Notes: a model not told the origin generated them from the sequence alone. Shown: positions 34,741 to 47,153, numbered from the stretch's first letter. The stretch is DNA of 64,000 nucleotides from Nannochloropsis salina CCMP1776 (GCA_004565275.1 SDOX01000036.1:17657-81656), one strand, 5' to 3'. Translations and numbers: made by a program.

Positions 34741-37700
34741 CTAAATCCGGTCATCCTCTGCGAGGGGAAGGTATCCGCCACCAAGACCGTCTTCCCCCTC
34801 CACTGCCCTCCTTCTCGCCCTCCCTCCGTTCTGTTTTGCCCTGTGCCACGCGTGCACGAGGAGTCCCAGGCTCAAGACAAGGCCCATCACAATACCCACA
34901 AGACCGAGGGCCTCGATACTGTTTCCGTCCACACCCCTTGCCTTACTCTCACGCACGCGGGCAGCGGACGCGGGCCGGGCGGAGGCCGACGAGGCTACAG
35001 CGGAAGGAGGAGAATGCAGACGGGAAGTGGGGGCTGCGGGTGTCAGGTAGATGAGACCACCGATTGACCCCATGGCCAAGACACCGGGGGCCACGGCCTC
35101 CACGCCCGCGTAATACTGGGAGAGGGATGAAGGGGGGAAAGAAAAGGAAGGGAGGGATCGACAGACTGCTGAGTGCTTCAACGAGATAATGCTGGCTGTG
35201 TGGGCCCTTCTGGCTCGCCGTTCCTCCAGCCCTCACCGGGTTCCCAAAGAAATTCGCCACTCGGTCCTTCCCTTCGGAGTAGTAAGGGAAGTGAAAGCGC
35301 TCCTCTCCGGTCTCGGTGTCCAAGGCAAGCAACGTCCAGCGACTGCTGTTCCTGAGCATGCCCACACAGTAGGTGCTGGAGGGGCTAAGAAGGGAACACG
35401 GGGGAGACGGTTAGACGGCGGCTGCGAGCTGCCAAGGAGCACGGTCCAAAGGGCGGAGGTCGACGAGAAGGCAAGAGGAAGATCAAAAGAGGTGAAAGAC
35501 AATGAATCTACCTGCCGTCGGAGGGTCCGCTGATGAGGGGGATGGAAGTGCCGCAGCTCACGTCGTCCCGCGCCCAAAGCTGCTTCAGCGCTTGTTGCTG
35601 GCAGAGGAGGGGAGGGAGGGACGGAGGACGGAATTAGGCACCTCCTTCGACCATGCGAGGGTCCACAAAGGGTAAGGAAAGGAGTTCACCGGACCCCTAC
35701 CCGAAGTGAAAGGCGCAACATTTGCCCCGCAGGTCGCGGACAGTGCCCTGAGAGCCTCTTCCTCCCTCTCTCCCTCCCTTACCTCCTCATCCAGTGTGTA
35801 CATGGCTGCCCCATAGGCCAAACAACCAAAGACCGCTGGACAGACCTTGCTGATAAAGGTAGGTTGCAGCATCTGCCGAGGCACAAGAAAGGGAAGGGTG
35901 AGGAGGGAAGCAGGAAAGTACGGTGGAGGGTAAAGATAGGAAGTTAAAAGGGAAAAGAAGAAGAGAAAGGGAGAAGGGGACGTAAAATACCATCGGGGGA
36001 GGAAATTTCCTTCCTCCCTCCCTCCCTCCCTCCCTCCCTCCCTCCCTCCCTCCCTCCCATCGTACGTTACAGAACGCGGCCAGCTCCTCCTTCCCCTTGA
36101 CGCCTGGGGCGTCCGTGCAGTGGGTGTCGGCGTCCAAGCCGTCCGTGCCCACATAATTGTTCACCACGAAGGCCTTACACCTGCGACGGGAAGAAGGGGG
36201 GAGGGAGGGAGGGAGGGGTGAGGCAAGGGTGCCTGGCCTCGTTATCTTCGCCGTCTCTCTGGCGGTCCTAGTCATGGGCAGGAGATCTCTTGACACCCGC
36301 TTGACCCTAACCTTCGCCCCCCTCCCTCCCTTCCTACCCGCGCACGGCCACCGACTGCTCGGAAGTGAGCCGGGAGGCGTCGACTTTCGCGCCAAAATCG
36401 ACGGGCGTGCGTGCTATCTCCTCACCTTCAGAGACGGAGGGAGGGGAAGGAGAAAACTGTCTCAGAATAATTGCAGTCGGGGAACCCCTACAGGAAGATA
36501 GGGAGATAAAATCTCAACCTTCCTTCTTTCCCCTCTCTCCCTCCCGCCCGCCCTCCCACCCTCCCTCCCCACCTGTCTTCGCATCCAGGTAGATCAGGTT
36601 CATTCTCAACTCTCCGTCGGTGATCACCACCATATCTCGGCCTTGGCAGGAGGTCAAGGAGGGCGTTGAGCCCGAGCCCGGGCCCAGACGGGACGTGTAC
36701 CACTGAGGGAGGGAAGGAGGGAGGGAGGGAGGGGAAGGCGAAAGGGGGGAAGGAAGGAGGGAGGGAAGGAGGAAGAAGACCGCAATGAGGAAGAGGAAGA
36801 CGCAGCGGTCTCATTCTGGCTCCTGAGTCATGCCCGCGTCGTGCTTCCTCGCCCTCCTTCCTTGTCCCTCCCCCCCCTTACATGGAGTCCGCCTCGCCCG
36901 TAGGTAGTGGCCCACCGAAACTTCAAGGACGCGGAGGACGTGTCCATATCCAGGCGTACTATCTCCTCCTGTGTGACGATGTAGACTCCCTGGGAACAAG
37001 GGAGGGAGGGAGGGAGGGAGGGAAGGAGGGAGAGAGGGAGGAAGGGAGGGAGGGAGGGCCATCGGAACGGGAAGAAGCTGTGCTGGCGAGTCTTTAAAAT
37101 GTGGGCCAATGTCCAAACCCCATCATACTCTTCCTTCTAACCAAGCATTGCAAGTCGATCAGAAGAATTATATATGCGTGCCTGCAATGAGGCTCCTTCT
37201 TGGCGTCAGTCACAGAACAATCAACGCGTAGGTACCCAGATCAGCTCAGAGCAAGCCGCTGGGTGCGAACTTCCCAATCCACGCTTACTGGCGCGAAAAA
37301 AAGAGGCAAAAGAAAAAAAAGGAGTCCTCACCTGCCCATGCACGGCCAAGGAGTTGGAAATGTGGATGGGGGCGGAGGAGGCGACCACGCGGGAGAGAGG
37401 GAAGTAGGCCACCGGGCGCAGAGCGCTCTCCCCGGCTTGGGCCGTGGGCGTAGAGGCGACAAGGGAGGGGTTATGACGCAGGGCGGTAACGTTCCCTCCC
37501 TACCAGTCACGAGACATCAAGCAGGGGAAGGTTGAAGAAGGGGAGACAGTGAGAGAGCAAAGAAGGAGCAAAGCAGACCCCCTCCCCTACCTCTTGCCTT
37601 TCCTCCCTCCCTCCCTCCCTCCCTCCTTCGAGAGGCGTGTCCTCCTACCTTGGCGGCAACCACCACAGTCCCATCCTCCGTCAGGGTCACGCCCACGATG

Positions 37701-38885
37701 CTGTTGGACTCGTCGTCTTCCTCAGCCCCGTCCTCCGCCCCGTCCTCCCTCAGGTTCTCCCCCTCCTGAAGGCTAGGGGAGGGAGGAGAGGGGGATGCGA
37801 ACGGGCGAAGAGGAGCCCCTGGTGCAAGATGGTACCGGTTTCCCTCCCCTCCTTCCCCTTCCATCAATGTATAGGTGTAGATGTCTTGCTTCACCGCAAC
37901 CACATATGTGGACAGGCTTTCTCCGGCTGCCCTCCCCCCCTCCCTCCCTCCCTCGCTCGACTCCGGTTTGGATTTGGCTACAAACGAGTACGACCCGTGG
38001 TAATGGAAATCGAAGCCCCCGTGCTCGTATTCGGCCAGCAACTAGGAGGGAAGAAAGGGAGGAATAGGTCATGCATGAGGAGGCGTTATGGGGAGGGCGA
38101 GGGCTTGATGCCCTCCAATAAAGCCGCCGGTCCGGGAAGTAATGGGATGGGGCACAGAAGGGATGAGAAAAAGGAAGAAAGTTGGGCAGTCAATAGTGAC
38201 CTGCCTTCTCCCTCCTCACCTCAAGGGTCGGAGCTCCGAGAACTTGTCGAAAGACTAAGACATGCTTGAATCCACTCGTCCACAGGCGCTGCTCCTGCTC
38301 ATTCACTCGCTCAGTGATGATGGAAACGGGATTCGCATTTGCCATGGAAAATCGCTTTCCTCCCTTTCTCATGTACGCGTGTATCGCATCCTCGACTGCT
38401 CTGGCACCGTCCTCCTGGCCTTTTGCCAAGAGGAGCTCCCGCATGGCATCGATGACTCGTCGGTACACTTTCCCCTCCTCTTCTTCACTTTTTTGGTCAT
38501 CGACGCCCTCCGTGTCTTCTCGCAACATGGTGAAGGAGGAAGCGGCGCGAGCCGAAGGAGACAGACCTTGAGAATTGTAAAAGTGCAAGGCCGCTGTAAG
38601 GGGTGTGGGGAGAGAGGTGTAGTCTAAAGACTCCCTCGACCCGTGTACGATAGGCCAAGAGGACCTGTCCAACTCCCATTCCGCATTAGGCTTCTCGTTG
38701 CCTTGGTGCAACGATCTCATGACCGTGAAGTATGTGGGGCGTCTTCGTGAGCTTTTGAATGCTGTATATGTGTGCAACGGGGACCCAGGAGGTGAGGCAG
38801 CTGAGTATTCTCTTTGTTGCTTTCCCGATAATATGGACACAAAAACATGAAAATTCATGGAGCGGATTACTATCGTGTTGGCCAT
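34741..38885 (-). CDS. PQQ-like beta-propeller protein with one C-terminal membrane helix
   Basis: Twelve minus-strand exons join in phase: 38885-38220, 38041-37836, 37772-37649, 37499-37332, 36989-36882, 36702-36573, 36425-36338, 36180-36066, 35872-35783, 35597-35512, 35375-35237 and 35115-34741. They give 764 residues. Repeated blade-like strands are visible: DRSSWPIVHGSRESLDYT, DGTVVVAAKGGNVTALRHN, GVYIVTQEEIVRLDMDT, IYLDAKTGEEIART, FGCLAYGAAMYTLDEE and TLLALDTETGEERFHFPY. The A-D-x-x-TG-E signature is typical of quinoprotein (PQQ-type) propellers. A single helix (LGLVGIVMGLVLSLGLLVHAW) lies about 50 residues from the C-terminus, before a short basic tail, giving a type I membrane layout. 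No signal peptide is visible, so a first exon upstream of 38885 is probably missing from the model. Family and ligand are unknown; quinone binding is not implied. Confidence 0.7.
36009..36058. repeat. (CCCT)n tract in a propeller-gene intron
   Basis: About twelve CCCT units lie directly beside the donor of the exon ending at 36066. On the minus (gene) strand the intron therefore begins with a GGGA run. Confidence 0.95.
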
Positions 38886-39843
38886 CTCCTATCTATCGAA
38901 CGTATTCGTACATCAGCACGGTCCAAAACAAAGCAGACACAATTCTTACGCTTCTTTCCTCGGGACCCTCTGAATATCCGGGTATAATGATGCTGCTCCA
39001 CCCCCTCACGCGTCCAAGAGTCGTCGCCCTCCCCTCAAAAAGGGCTACCGAACCCTTTTGCGCCCAATTTCTTCTATTCATGTGAAATTCGCGTTAATCA
39101 CGATGCAAAAATCATGAAGAATCGTGAAGCGCGTAACTCTGACAGAAAAGCAAGTTATCATTGCATTGAATGCTAATGAAACCCCAGTGAACAGCGAAAG
39201 ATTGATAAGTAACAACGATGTTGTCGAGCAATAAATCCAGCATTTCGCGTCACGCACGTGAAAACTATTCAGTAGAAATTGCGCAAACCGCGCAAATTAC
39301 ACACATTCTCCCACGTAAAAGTACACGGAGTCTCAACAAAGACCCTCATCAGTCATGTCATGATCTCCTCCATCCTGAGGCCATTCATTCTCATATAAAC
39401 ATTTACCCCCCACCCTCCATTAGCTTGTACCCAAGACCAGAATCCTGACAGGACTTCATCATTTCCTGCTTGATATCTTCCGATGCCCAATCATTCAATT
39501 CTTACCTCATGTCACTGAACCTTTCAATTAGATTCGCCAAACAAATAATTCTGTCAAAATATAAAAATGAAGATCACTTTTTTCATCGAGAGAAGCATGT
39601 TTGCAGCCTCGACTTCGGACCTCGTAAGCGCAGGGGTCCACACGTGCTTATTCACAGGACAGGAAATCTTTGTTTTTGGCCGCACACCACGGTCTCCGCT
39701 AAACTTCGTCACTTCAAGAATGTCTGCTTGCGACGCCATCCATCCATACCCATCACGGCTGTCGTTTTTTTTGGTCTCAGTTGTTTTACCGAAGCCCGCA
39801 CCCGCACCACTTTACTTTTTTACGTGTCCAAGCCTCCCCTGGC
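38886..39843. other. Intergenic
   Basis: The 958-bp gap lies between the propeller gene start and the Ser-rich gene end, both on the minus strand. It is AT-rich around 39090-39300. A missing first exon for the propeller gene, encoding its signal peptide, may lie here but I could not identify it. Confidence 0.35.
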
Positions 39844-41379
39844 CTAGAACCACCAAGCACCGCTGCCGTCCTCCCCCTCTCTCACGTCCCCTCTTTCGGG
39901 GCCTTCCAAGGCGGTGAAAATTTCATTGAGCTCGTCCATTTCTGAGCCTTCCCTCATCGCATCCTTCCCCTCCTCGTCCTCTCCTTTTCTCTTTTCCTCG
40001 TACAAAAAAGAATCCCAAAAGACGTCCATGCCGTCGCACAGAGCTAAGATATCTTCCGCCTCTCCTAGGATTTCCATGCTTTGTTTCCCACCCATAATGA
40101 CACAGCGCGCTTCCTCCCACGCTGCATCGCAGAGACTGCCTTGTGCCGACGGGTGCGTGGGACAGACGAGTGAGATCGGCGCTGGGGAAGGATGGGTGAT
40201 GGAGACCCCATTCCACAGGGGTGACGAGCAGGGAGACGAGGAGGAAGGAGAAAGGAGCGGTCCCATATTCGTGCGAGAGAGAGAGGGTACCGAGGAGCGG
40301 GGAGAACGGAAAGGGGTAAAGGCGGATGAGGTCGAACGGCCGGCCGACGCGCACCTCTGGGCTTCCTTGCTGCTCCCTGCCAAAGCATGGGGAGGCACCG
40401 AAGGCGTGGTCTTTCCCCTGCACCGCGTGGATTCCGTGGCGACCGGGGAGCGGAAGGCTGCAGCGGCGCAGGCTTTGCTCGTAAAAGAAGGACAGGGGGA
40501 AGGCAAGGAGGAGGCCGCAGACTGGGTAGGGGCCCGGTCGGTCTTGGCCATGGGCCGCCCACGTCCCGAGAGGGGGGGGGAGGAGCCAGTGCCAGCGCTT
40601 CCATATCCACCCAAGGTATCGTCGCAGAGGATGGACACATCGCTGCACGTGGTGGCCGTGCTGTCGGCGGGGGAGATCACACGTTGGAATTCAAATCGCT
40701 TGTGTACACCCTCCTTTCCCCCTGGAGCCCTCCCGCTTGAAAGAATTCCTTCCAGCGGTCTCTTGGTCCTCTCAGTAGTGTACCCCGCGCGCCATTCATG
40801 CTGGAAGCAGTGTCTGTCCACAGGCTTGCAGCTCGTCCTAGTTATGTCCTTCCTGTTGCCGCCCCTGTACTCTTCTTGACAGCGCAGGTCAGCAGCCTGT
40901 ACGAGGGAAAAACCTTGTTTCGTGAAGAATGGCAGCATGCATACTTCCAAATGGAAAGATTCTTGGATGGGCCGAAAGTTTACGTGCAAGGCAAGAGGAG
41001 AGGTGGTGTCCTGCTGCAGTGGGGGTAGGGAGAGGGCTCGGGCATTCTTTGTTTGCCTTTCTGGCCCAGCTGTGACAGAGGAGAGGAGACCTGGCCTTAA
41101 GCACGAGGACGGTGCGGAACGTTTCCGTGATGAGGGCAGCGTGTCTCGCATGGACTGAAGGAAATTTTGAACGGCCAAGGAGTCGGGGACCAGGGCGGGA
41201 ACACAGCTCGGGCGTGGTCGGTGCCTTTTCGGGTTGCATCTCCTCTGGCCAATGCTGGGAACGGAGATTACAGGGCACGTATTGGCTGCTGTCTCTGGTG
41301 ACATTTCTTCATGTAGGGGGGAAGATGATGATGGCATAGGGTGGCTTTCCGAATTCCTTGTGGGCAGCGGTCGCTCCAT
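39844..41379 (-). CDS. Ser/Pro-rich protein of unknown function
   Basis: One uninterrupted frame encodes 511 residues from the ATG at 41379. Most of the protein is rich in Ser, Pro, Thr and Arg and looks disordered, with a basic segment (NPKRHRPRPSC, about 49-59) and a further basic patch (PSSRKRSAP). The C-terminal 75 residues differ: GKQSMEILGEAEDILALCDGM, DVFWDSFL and ELNEIFTALEG are acidic, with hydrophobic residues spaced as in amphipathic helices, and could be the functional part. That layout (basic, disordered, acidic hydrophobic tail) occurs in nuclear regulators, but there is no DNA-binding domain to see. Long frames also run antisense, so coding status rests on length, a clean ATG and the ordered C-terminus. 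I do not recognise a family. Confidence 0.5.
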   Translation of the reverse strand: MERPLPTRNSESHPMPSSSSPLHEEMSPETAANTCPVISVPSIGQRRCNPKRHRPRPSCVPALVPDSLAVQNFLQSMRDTLPSSRKRSAPSSCLRPGLLSSVTAGPERQTKNARALSLPPLQQDTTSPLALHVNFRPIQESFHLEVCMLPFFTKQGFSLVQAADLRCQEEYRGGNRKDITRTSCKPVDRHCFQHEWRAGYTTERTKRPLEGILSSGRAPGGKEGVHKRFEFQRVISPADSTATTCSDVSILCDDTLGGYGSAGTGSSPPLSGRGRPMAKTDRAPTQSAASSLPSPCPSFTSKACAAAAFRSPVATESTRCRGKTTPSVPPHALAGSSKEAQRCASAGRSTSSAFTPFRSPRSSVPSLSRTNMGPLLSPSSSSPCSSPLWNGVSITHPSPAPISLVCPTHPSAQGSLCDAAWEEARCVIMGGKQSMEILGEAEDILALCDGMDVFWDSFLYEEKRKGEDEEGKDAMREGSEMDELNEIFTALEGPERGDVREGEDGSGAWWF

Positions 41380-44300
41380 GTCTTGGCCGGATCTATCGAT
41401 TATTCAGAGGTAAATGTGAAAGAGTAGCTTCCCCGTCTTGGAAAGAGCGGTGTGACTTGCACGCAATGGTTGAAGGAGAATCACACAATTGCAATGCAAA
41501 GGTGGTTGCTTCCCGGAATATGAAGGGTATGCGCCGACTAGGCGGAGGGATACGGATTTCTGCAGTGAAGGCGGAATATATAGGCTCAGAATAAGTCAAT
41601 AGAATTAGAGGATAACGAGAAGTTACACGTTGGCTACCATTAAACACATTAGTCTCATGAAAGGCTGTAAAGAAACCAGGCTGACTATACACAGGAGATC
41701 AGCAAATGAAATGGAGAAGGGCGTGATGGGGGTGTTACACATGGGCCTACGTCGCAGGGTGTATGGGCCGCCAATGCCGTCCGTCAAGCCCATGCACAGC
41801 ACAAGAAACATGACACAAAATGATTTGTCAGGCTTGTGTGTTTATACACATCGTCATTCAGGTTGTGGGTCATGTGCCTCGATCCCTGTACTCAGGAGTC
41901 CGACCTTAGCCCTTCGGCTTGATCGTGAGGATGGGTAACGGATGCACGGAGGAATCTCAAGATGGGCCACGGCGCGGCCTTCGCATGCCCCCAACACATC
42001 AGAGCGCCTCGTTTCGGAAACAAAATTGACATGATAATGATCTCATGATCGTTAAGTACGTTTGAGTGTCTGTTGGACTTTTTATTCGGCTTGGGAGCCG
42101 AAGCTTTACCGCGGGAGATGGAGAGACGGTAAATTGAATTTTTGCACGTACCCAGAAACTCTGCCGCCGGGGAGGCCGTCGGGTAGATTGATTCATCCTT
42201 GTAAGGGAATTTATCCTTTTGTATCATTAGCGAAGAGCTTGGCGACTCGGATAAATTACACTTTACAGGCTACCAACAAATGAAATGTTCAATGTAGGGG
42301 AAGGCATGTTAAGCTATTGCCCGGGGAAATATGATCAGGGATAAACCTAGAATCAAACGACCCTACGGAGACTTTCAGAGGTCGTCCAAGATAGAGCAAT
42401 CCGGTGTGTGATCGCCATTTAAGGTCCTCAAAGATGGGTTTGAGAAAATCGATTTCATATTCCAAAGATGGAACCCATTTCAGGTGCCATCTTAATTGGG
42501 ATAAGCACTTCTCATGCTAAAAAAAAGAAGAGAGTGGTTTGTGTCTACTCCGAGGATTTAGATCCCCATCCCCGTTGCTAGGAAAAGTAGCCGCATTGTG
42601 CGTGACGCATGTGACGCACAAAATTGTCGTAAGGCCATCAAGTCAAGTGAGGCAGCTGGAAGCATGTCGTGTGATTTCTCTCGACAGATTATTATTAAAG
42701 GTTCGCCTCTTCCTGCTGCTGGTAAAGCAGTGATTGGGCTGACTTAGTAACTGTAAAGGAGTAATCTTTTCTTGTTGTGAAGTGATCGTCCATGATCTTT
42801 GTTGTCAGAGTGCATGTGAAGGCTGGCGACCAATTTGGGTGAATTGGGAAACGGATTGGAAAGAGAGGTAGAAGATTAGGGTGGTGAGACACTTGATGAA
42901 GATTACCATTGGGGGTGTATAAGAGTATGCGGCGCATTGAGCGCAGCATTTGTAAAATATAAAGCGAACCAAAAGGAGCGGAGGATGATGAGCGAGCGAG
43001 CCCCGGAACGTTTTATTATAACATATTTTACCATGATATACATGCGTAGAATGCCTGAGCTGATTAGATCTGTTGATAAGTACTCCGCGCGTTGACAATT
43101 TTCTTCATTTTCTCATGCCTTAGAGCCATGTTATTCATTAATAGGTTTCAAAATGATACCTTACGGGAGTTGAAAGGATGGACCATGTGGATATCAGAGA
43201 GTGAGACAAACACGGTCGTTCGGGGGAAGAGTGTGAGCACTTAAGGGCCGGAGTGAACAAGTCGCAAAAGCAGCCGACGCTTATGAAAATGAAGAGAGGC
43301 ATGAGATGATGGACAAAGGGCGTAACCTGCGTGAGGGGAAGAGGCAAGAATGAGAGAGCGAAGAAGTGAAGAGGAATAAGAGTGATGCGGGAACAAAGAG
43401 CGAGACGTTGAAGGGACCGACAGGGGCCGGACATGGGAGAAGTCAACATGTGGGAAAGATGCGGTTGATGCTTGAATATGAACGGGAAAAGGCGATATAC
43501 TGTAACTTTGCTCGATTAGCCATTATGTATGCTTCAAGGTTTGCATAAAAGGAGCTAATTCAAGTAAATACTTAACAGGACCAACATGTCGATATCCCGG
43601 GTATCTTGATGAAATTTGAAAGCTTGGAAGGGGGACTGATTAATATCTTGTGGTTTGAGTAGAACATAAAAATAATAATAAAAATAATACAAGAATATTA
43701 TTATTGATAATAATATTTATAACAACAAGCTTAAATTAAAGTATCTTTGTCGGGAGAGGCAGAGAAAACCTCAAGTTCTGAAGGCGAAGAGTGAAACGAA
43801 AGAAATGTCACTTCGATCTGCACTTGCAAACATGTCGCAAAATTTCTTCGCGCCTTGTCAACATGTACGTAAGTATATAGAATGACTTACATGATGGCAT
43901 GATCATCATGATGGTGCGGCCAACATGTGGAGTTGGTGGCTTTGAATAATAATCACGGTCTCGACAACGGAAGCAACAATTTGAAAAATAACGGCTCGTT
44001 GTGCCGACCGGAACATACCTCCTGACCCTAGTTAGGCTGCTTTCAAGTCGTAAATCGATACATTTTCCCCACCAATCGTGCAAATATGTGTCAAATCAAG
44101 ATATAATCAACATGTTTTTGCAAGAGACCTGTTTTTGAGCTAAAATACTTACAGTGTACGCCCTTGGCAGGACCTCATTGAGAAACGTCTAATCAATGTA
44201 CTCTTATTCCACGGGGCGGGGCGGGGCATCCCATCCCTTCTTGCGACTGCGGAGGGTAGCCGTTGTACGAAAGGTCATGCTGTCGTTATACGTGCCTTCT

Positions 44301-44589
44301 TCGAAATCACCAGTCTTGACTTCCTTTCTTGATTTGAGCCCTTGATGCTTGTGTCGTACAGTTCTTCCCCAGTACTGCCAACATGATCAGAAAATGTGCC
44401 GGTGCTATTGAACATCAAGTCTGACTAATTCTACTATCAAGCCGTCCCCTGAGGGAAGCAACATACGCCCATATGAAAGCTTTCTGGATGGCTTTGCGCC
44501 ACATGCGTCGGTTACACCCATTCGCACCACATTGATTACCTCTTCCATACAGACTGTCACAGATCAGAAACTTCGATCCAAATACAGCC
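41380..44589. promoter_or_regulatory. 3.2-kb divergent intergenic region, AT-rich
   Basis: The largest gap in the window lies between the starts of the Ser-rich gene (-) and the CX2CX6HXC gene (+). An extreme AT block of ATA/ATT trinucleotides is at about 43665-43740. A GC-box-like GGGGCGGGGCGGGGC is at 44214-44228, about 370 bp upstream of the plus-strand start. Short frames on both strands have no motif and I support none. Confidence 0.4.
43665..43740. repeat. ATA/ATT-rich low-complexity block
   Basis: About 75 bp consist almost only of A and T in AATAATAATA and TATTATTATT-like runs. The two halves are partly complementary and could fold or melt easily. It lies in the middle of the largest intergenic gap. 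Confidence 0.8.
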
Positions 44590-45963
44590 ATGAGCGCCTG
44601 GAACACTGAGTTTACGTGTGCCGCTTCTCAAGCATCCCCCTATTCTGCGGCATCTACGGCATCGCTTGCCTCCGCCTGGACGACGTCTTCGACAGGTTCG
44701 CCTTCTTCCTCCGACACTACCTCTGCTTCAAAGGCGTCGAGGGACGAGCAAGAAATTTGTGCCTTCCTCGGCACTACTTCGGATAATACTACACCCTCAG
44801 ATGCTCAGGTCTGCGTTGAGAATGCCGTGGCCCATGCTTCCATTCCCGCCGGTGCCCCGCATGCAGCGGCTGGGCACGTCAGCCTGACGGGCACAACGGC
44901 TGCGCAAGAAAATGCTTTGGATGGCAATGAACGGGCATACATCCCATCCGAGAAGACTTACGCGCAACCACTGCATGCCTTGCAGCCCGATCCTCAACCG
45001 GCGTTGCAGGCTCAGGACACAGGGGCTGGAGACGGAGGGTCGACGGCGTCCAGGGAGGTACATGATAGCAACCTGAATCCAACTTACTACCAGCCGTTGG
45101 GCCAAGGCCATCCGCTTCCTCCTCTCAGCCCACAGGACTATGTCTTTGACTTGTGGCATGATTTTGACGGAGTCTCCCTCCTCTCGCCCATGTCCCTCTC
45201 AGCGATCGACAGCTTCGATCCGTTTACCACTTCCTGTGCCTCTCCCACAGGAGCGGTGACAGCCGCAGCCGCCGCAGCCGCCGCAGCAGCTGCCGTCAAC
45301 GGTTGCCCTCCCATTCTTTACAATGGAGTTGGCGAAGCTTCCGGAGGTGGACTTCCCAGAAAAAGCGTTTTCAGCGGAAGCGGAAGCAGCGGCAGCAGTA
45401 TGGATGAGGAAGAGGAGGAGGAGGAGGAGGAAATTGACGAGGAAGAGCTGAACGAGGATCAAGAAGAGATGGAATATGGCCAGGTCCTGAACTCTCGACC
45501 TCGGCAATATTTGGTCAAGAAAGAAGACAACTACCTTGGTCAGACTCGCTTAACATTAGTGATGGACCGAGGGGACAGCCAGAGTCGGGGGAAACGCCGA
45601 AGGATGACCTCAGGACGCATGCGCGACGCGCAGCACCAAGAAAGTTTCCTGCCTACCGCGAGGGGGGAAGGAGGAGAAAGGGAGGGTATGATGGAAAGCG
45701 GCCTTAATCCGGCGAAGGGGATGAAGCGAGGAAAATATCGATGCAAGGAATGCGGTCTCTTTAAGCGGGGCCACGAATGCCTCTATCCCAAGGCGCGTCG
45801 CAGCAAAAGCAAGAAAGCGATGGCGGCGGCCGCCGCCCGCGAGCGCCAACACCAACAGCAACTCTTACGGCTGCAGCAGCAGCATGAACAGGAGCAAGAG
45901 GAGCAACGATTGAGGTTGTCGTCAGGTGCCAAGCTGGGTGCGTCAGGAGTCATGGCAGCCTAG
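44590..45963 (+). CDS. Putative nuclear regulator with CX2CX6HXC motif
   Basis: One uninterrupted frame encodes 457 residues from the ATG at 44590. The only ordered-looking part is GKYRCKECGLFKRGHECLY (about 381-399), a CX2CX6HXC arrangement of possible zinc ligands within basic residues. Similar short motifs (CGxPKxGHxC) occur in stramenopile and plant nuclear proteins; this is recalled, not checked. Around it are a basic patch (RGKRRRMTSGRMR), a poly-Ala tract (about 224-236), a poly-Glu block (about 274-300) and a C-terminal Gln-rich helix (RERQHQQQLLRLQQQHEQEQ). The N-terminal third is Ser/Thr/Ala-rich. The ensemble fits a transcriptional regulator, inferred from composition only. No signal or membrane segment is present. 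Its long upstream region of 3.2 kb would suit a regulated gene. Confidence 0.65.
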   Translation: MSAWNTEFTCAASQASPYSAASTASLASAWTTSSTGSPSSSDTTSASKASRDEQEICAFLGTTSDNTTPSDAQVCVENAVAHASIPAGAPHAAAGHVSLTGTTAAQENALDGNERAYIPSEKTYAQPLHALQPDPQPALQAQDTGAGDGGSTASREVHDSNLNPTYYQPLGQGHPLPPLSPQDYVFDLWHDFDGVSLLSPMSLSAIDSFDPFTTSCASPTGAVTAAAAAAAAAAAVNGCPPILYNGVGEASGGGLPRKSVFSGSGSSGSSMDEEEEEEEEEIDEEELNEDQEEMEYGQVLNSRPRQYLVKKEDNYLGQTRLTLVMDRGDSQSRGKRRRMTSGRMRDAQHQESFLPTARGEGGEREGMMESGLNPAKGMKRGKYRCKECGLFKRGHECLYPKARRSKSKKAMAAAAARERQHQQQLLRLQQQHEQEQEEQRLRLSSGAKLGASGVMAA

Positions 45964-47153
45964 GCGGGCGGGGCAGGGGGACCAGAGGTGTAGGAAGGCA
46001 AGTGGTTGGAATCTTGGCGTGGGACAACTCACAAGCGTACATGTCTGCCAGCCTTGGCAAGAACACTGACGTGTCAAGGCCAAGGGATGCGTAGATGGGT
46101 GTAAAAAAGGGGGGGGAGACATGCGTGAAAAACAGGCGTTCACTCATGGTTCTCGGAGGCGGAAAGAGCTTGGGACATGGACCCAAAATAAAGAAGTCTG
46201 GACGTACTAATACTCCTACAGGTGTCAAACTTCGCGTTTCCACGATGCATTTCACCACTTGGCATAGCGAGGCATCGCCAGGTGGTGCAATATGTGGGGA
46301 ATGAGGTTAAGGTGTAAAGTGCATTGAGTATTTTCATCCAGTCTGTATAACACTCCAAATTCAAAGACCGGTAGAAGAGAGAAGGGTTATCCGAAACATG
46401 AGATACGGAAAGGGAAAAGTGAATCCAACATCAAGCAGGAAGACAAAGAAACGAGAAGAAATGTAGAGAGTTTTGAAAGGAAAGAAGAGTGGATTCAAAC
46501 GTGACGTGACGAGACGAAAGTGCGCTTGGTCAGAGAAAAGATCCTTAGAACAACAAGGCGGTCGGGGAGCCATGCCCGCAAAAGCTCCGCACAAGCACAC
46601 ATGGACCGTGTCATTCACTAAGAGAAGCATTGTTACGGGAAAATTCCCTACGTAAGAGAGCGAGTTAGTTGCGTGTACCGTCCGGGGGTAATGCGGCGCG
46701 AGCATCAGTAAAATCCACCAATTTCATAGACAGAAAGCGCTTCTTTCTGCACGACGACCGGCAGAAGAGCATAACAAAAGAGGGCAACACCTTAACGTGA
46801 GATTGCGTCATTACCCATGTCATTTTTTCTTTACGTCTTTTCGTCCCAAGCTATTTCAAATGGGATATCTCTGTGAAGGTTATTTCAAATGAGATATGTC
46901 ATGCAGATCTGCCTATCATACACGTTGCCCCCCGTATTGAGCGACTTCATAAACATCATCTTTTGCCTCCGTACCAAATATCGGCCTCTTCATCTCATTC
47001 GCTTTCCTCACTTTTCGGCCTTGGCATTTATTTGCCATGCAGGCAGATGATGACGCATTTTTGGATCAGGAATATACATGTCACGCGTGATGTAAATGTG
47101 TGCATCCTCCTATCCGCTCCTCTGAGCCCCCGTCAGCTTCCCCCATAAAAATC
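45964..47153. other. Intergenic between convergent genes
   Basis: A 1.19-kb gap lies between two converging genes. It has moderate GC and no GGGA/CCCT tracts. No frame on either strand has a recognisable motif. Confidence 0.4.

Noticed and set aside
43665-43740. Replication origin or centromere-like element
   Set aside because: The block is only AT-rich low complexity; nothing beyond composition supports such a role.
41380-44589. Transposon or retroelement remnant in the largest gap
   Set aside because: No terminal repeats, transposase, reverse transcriptase or integrase motif was seen on either strand.
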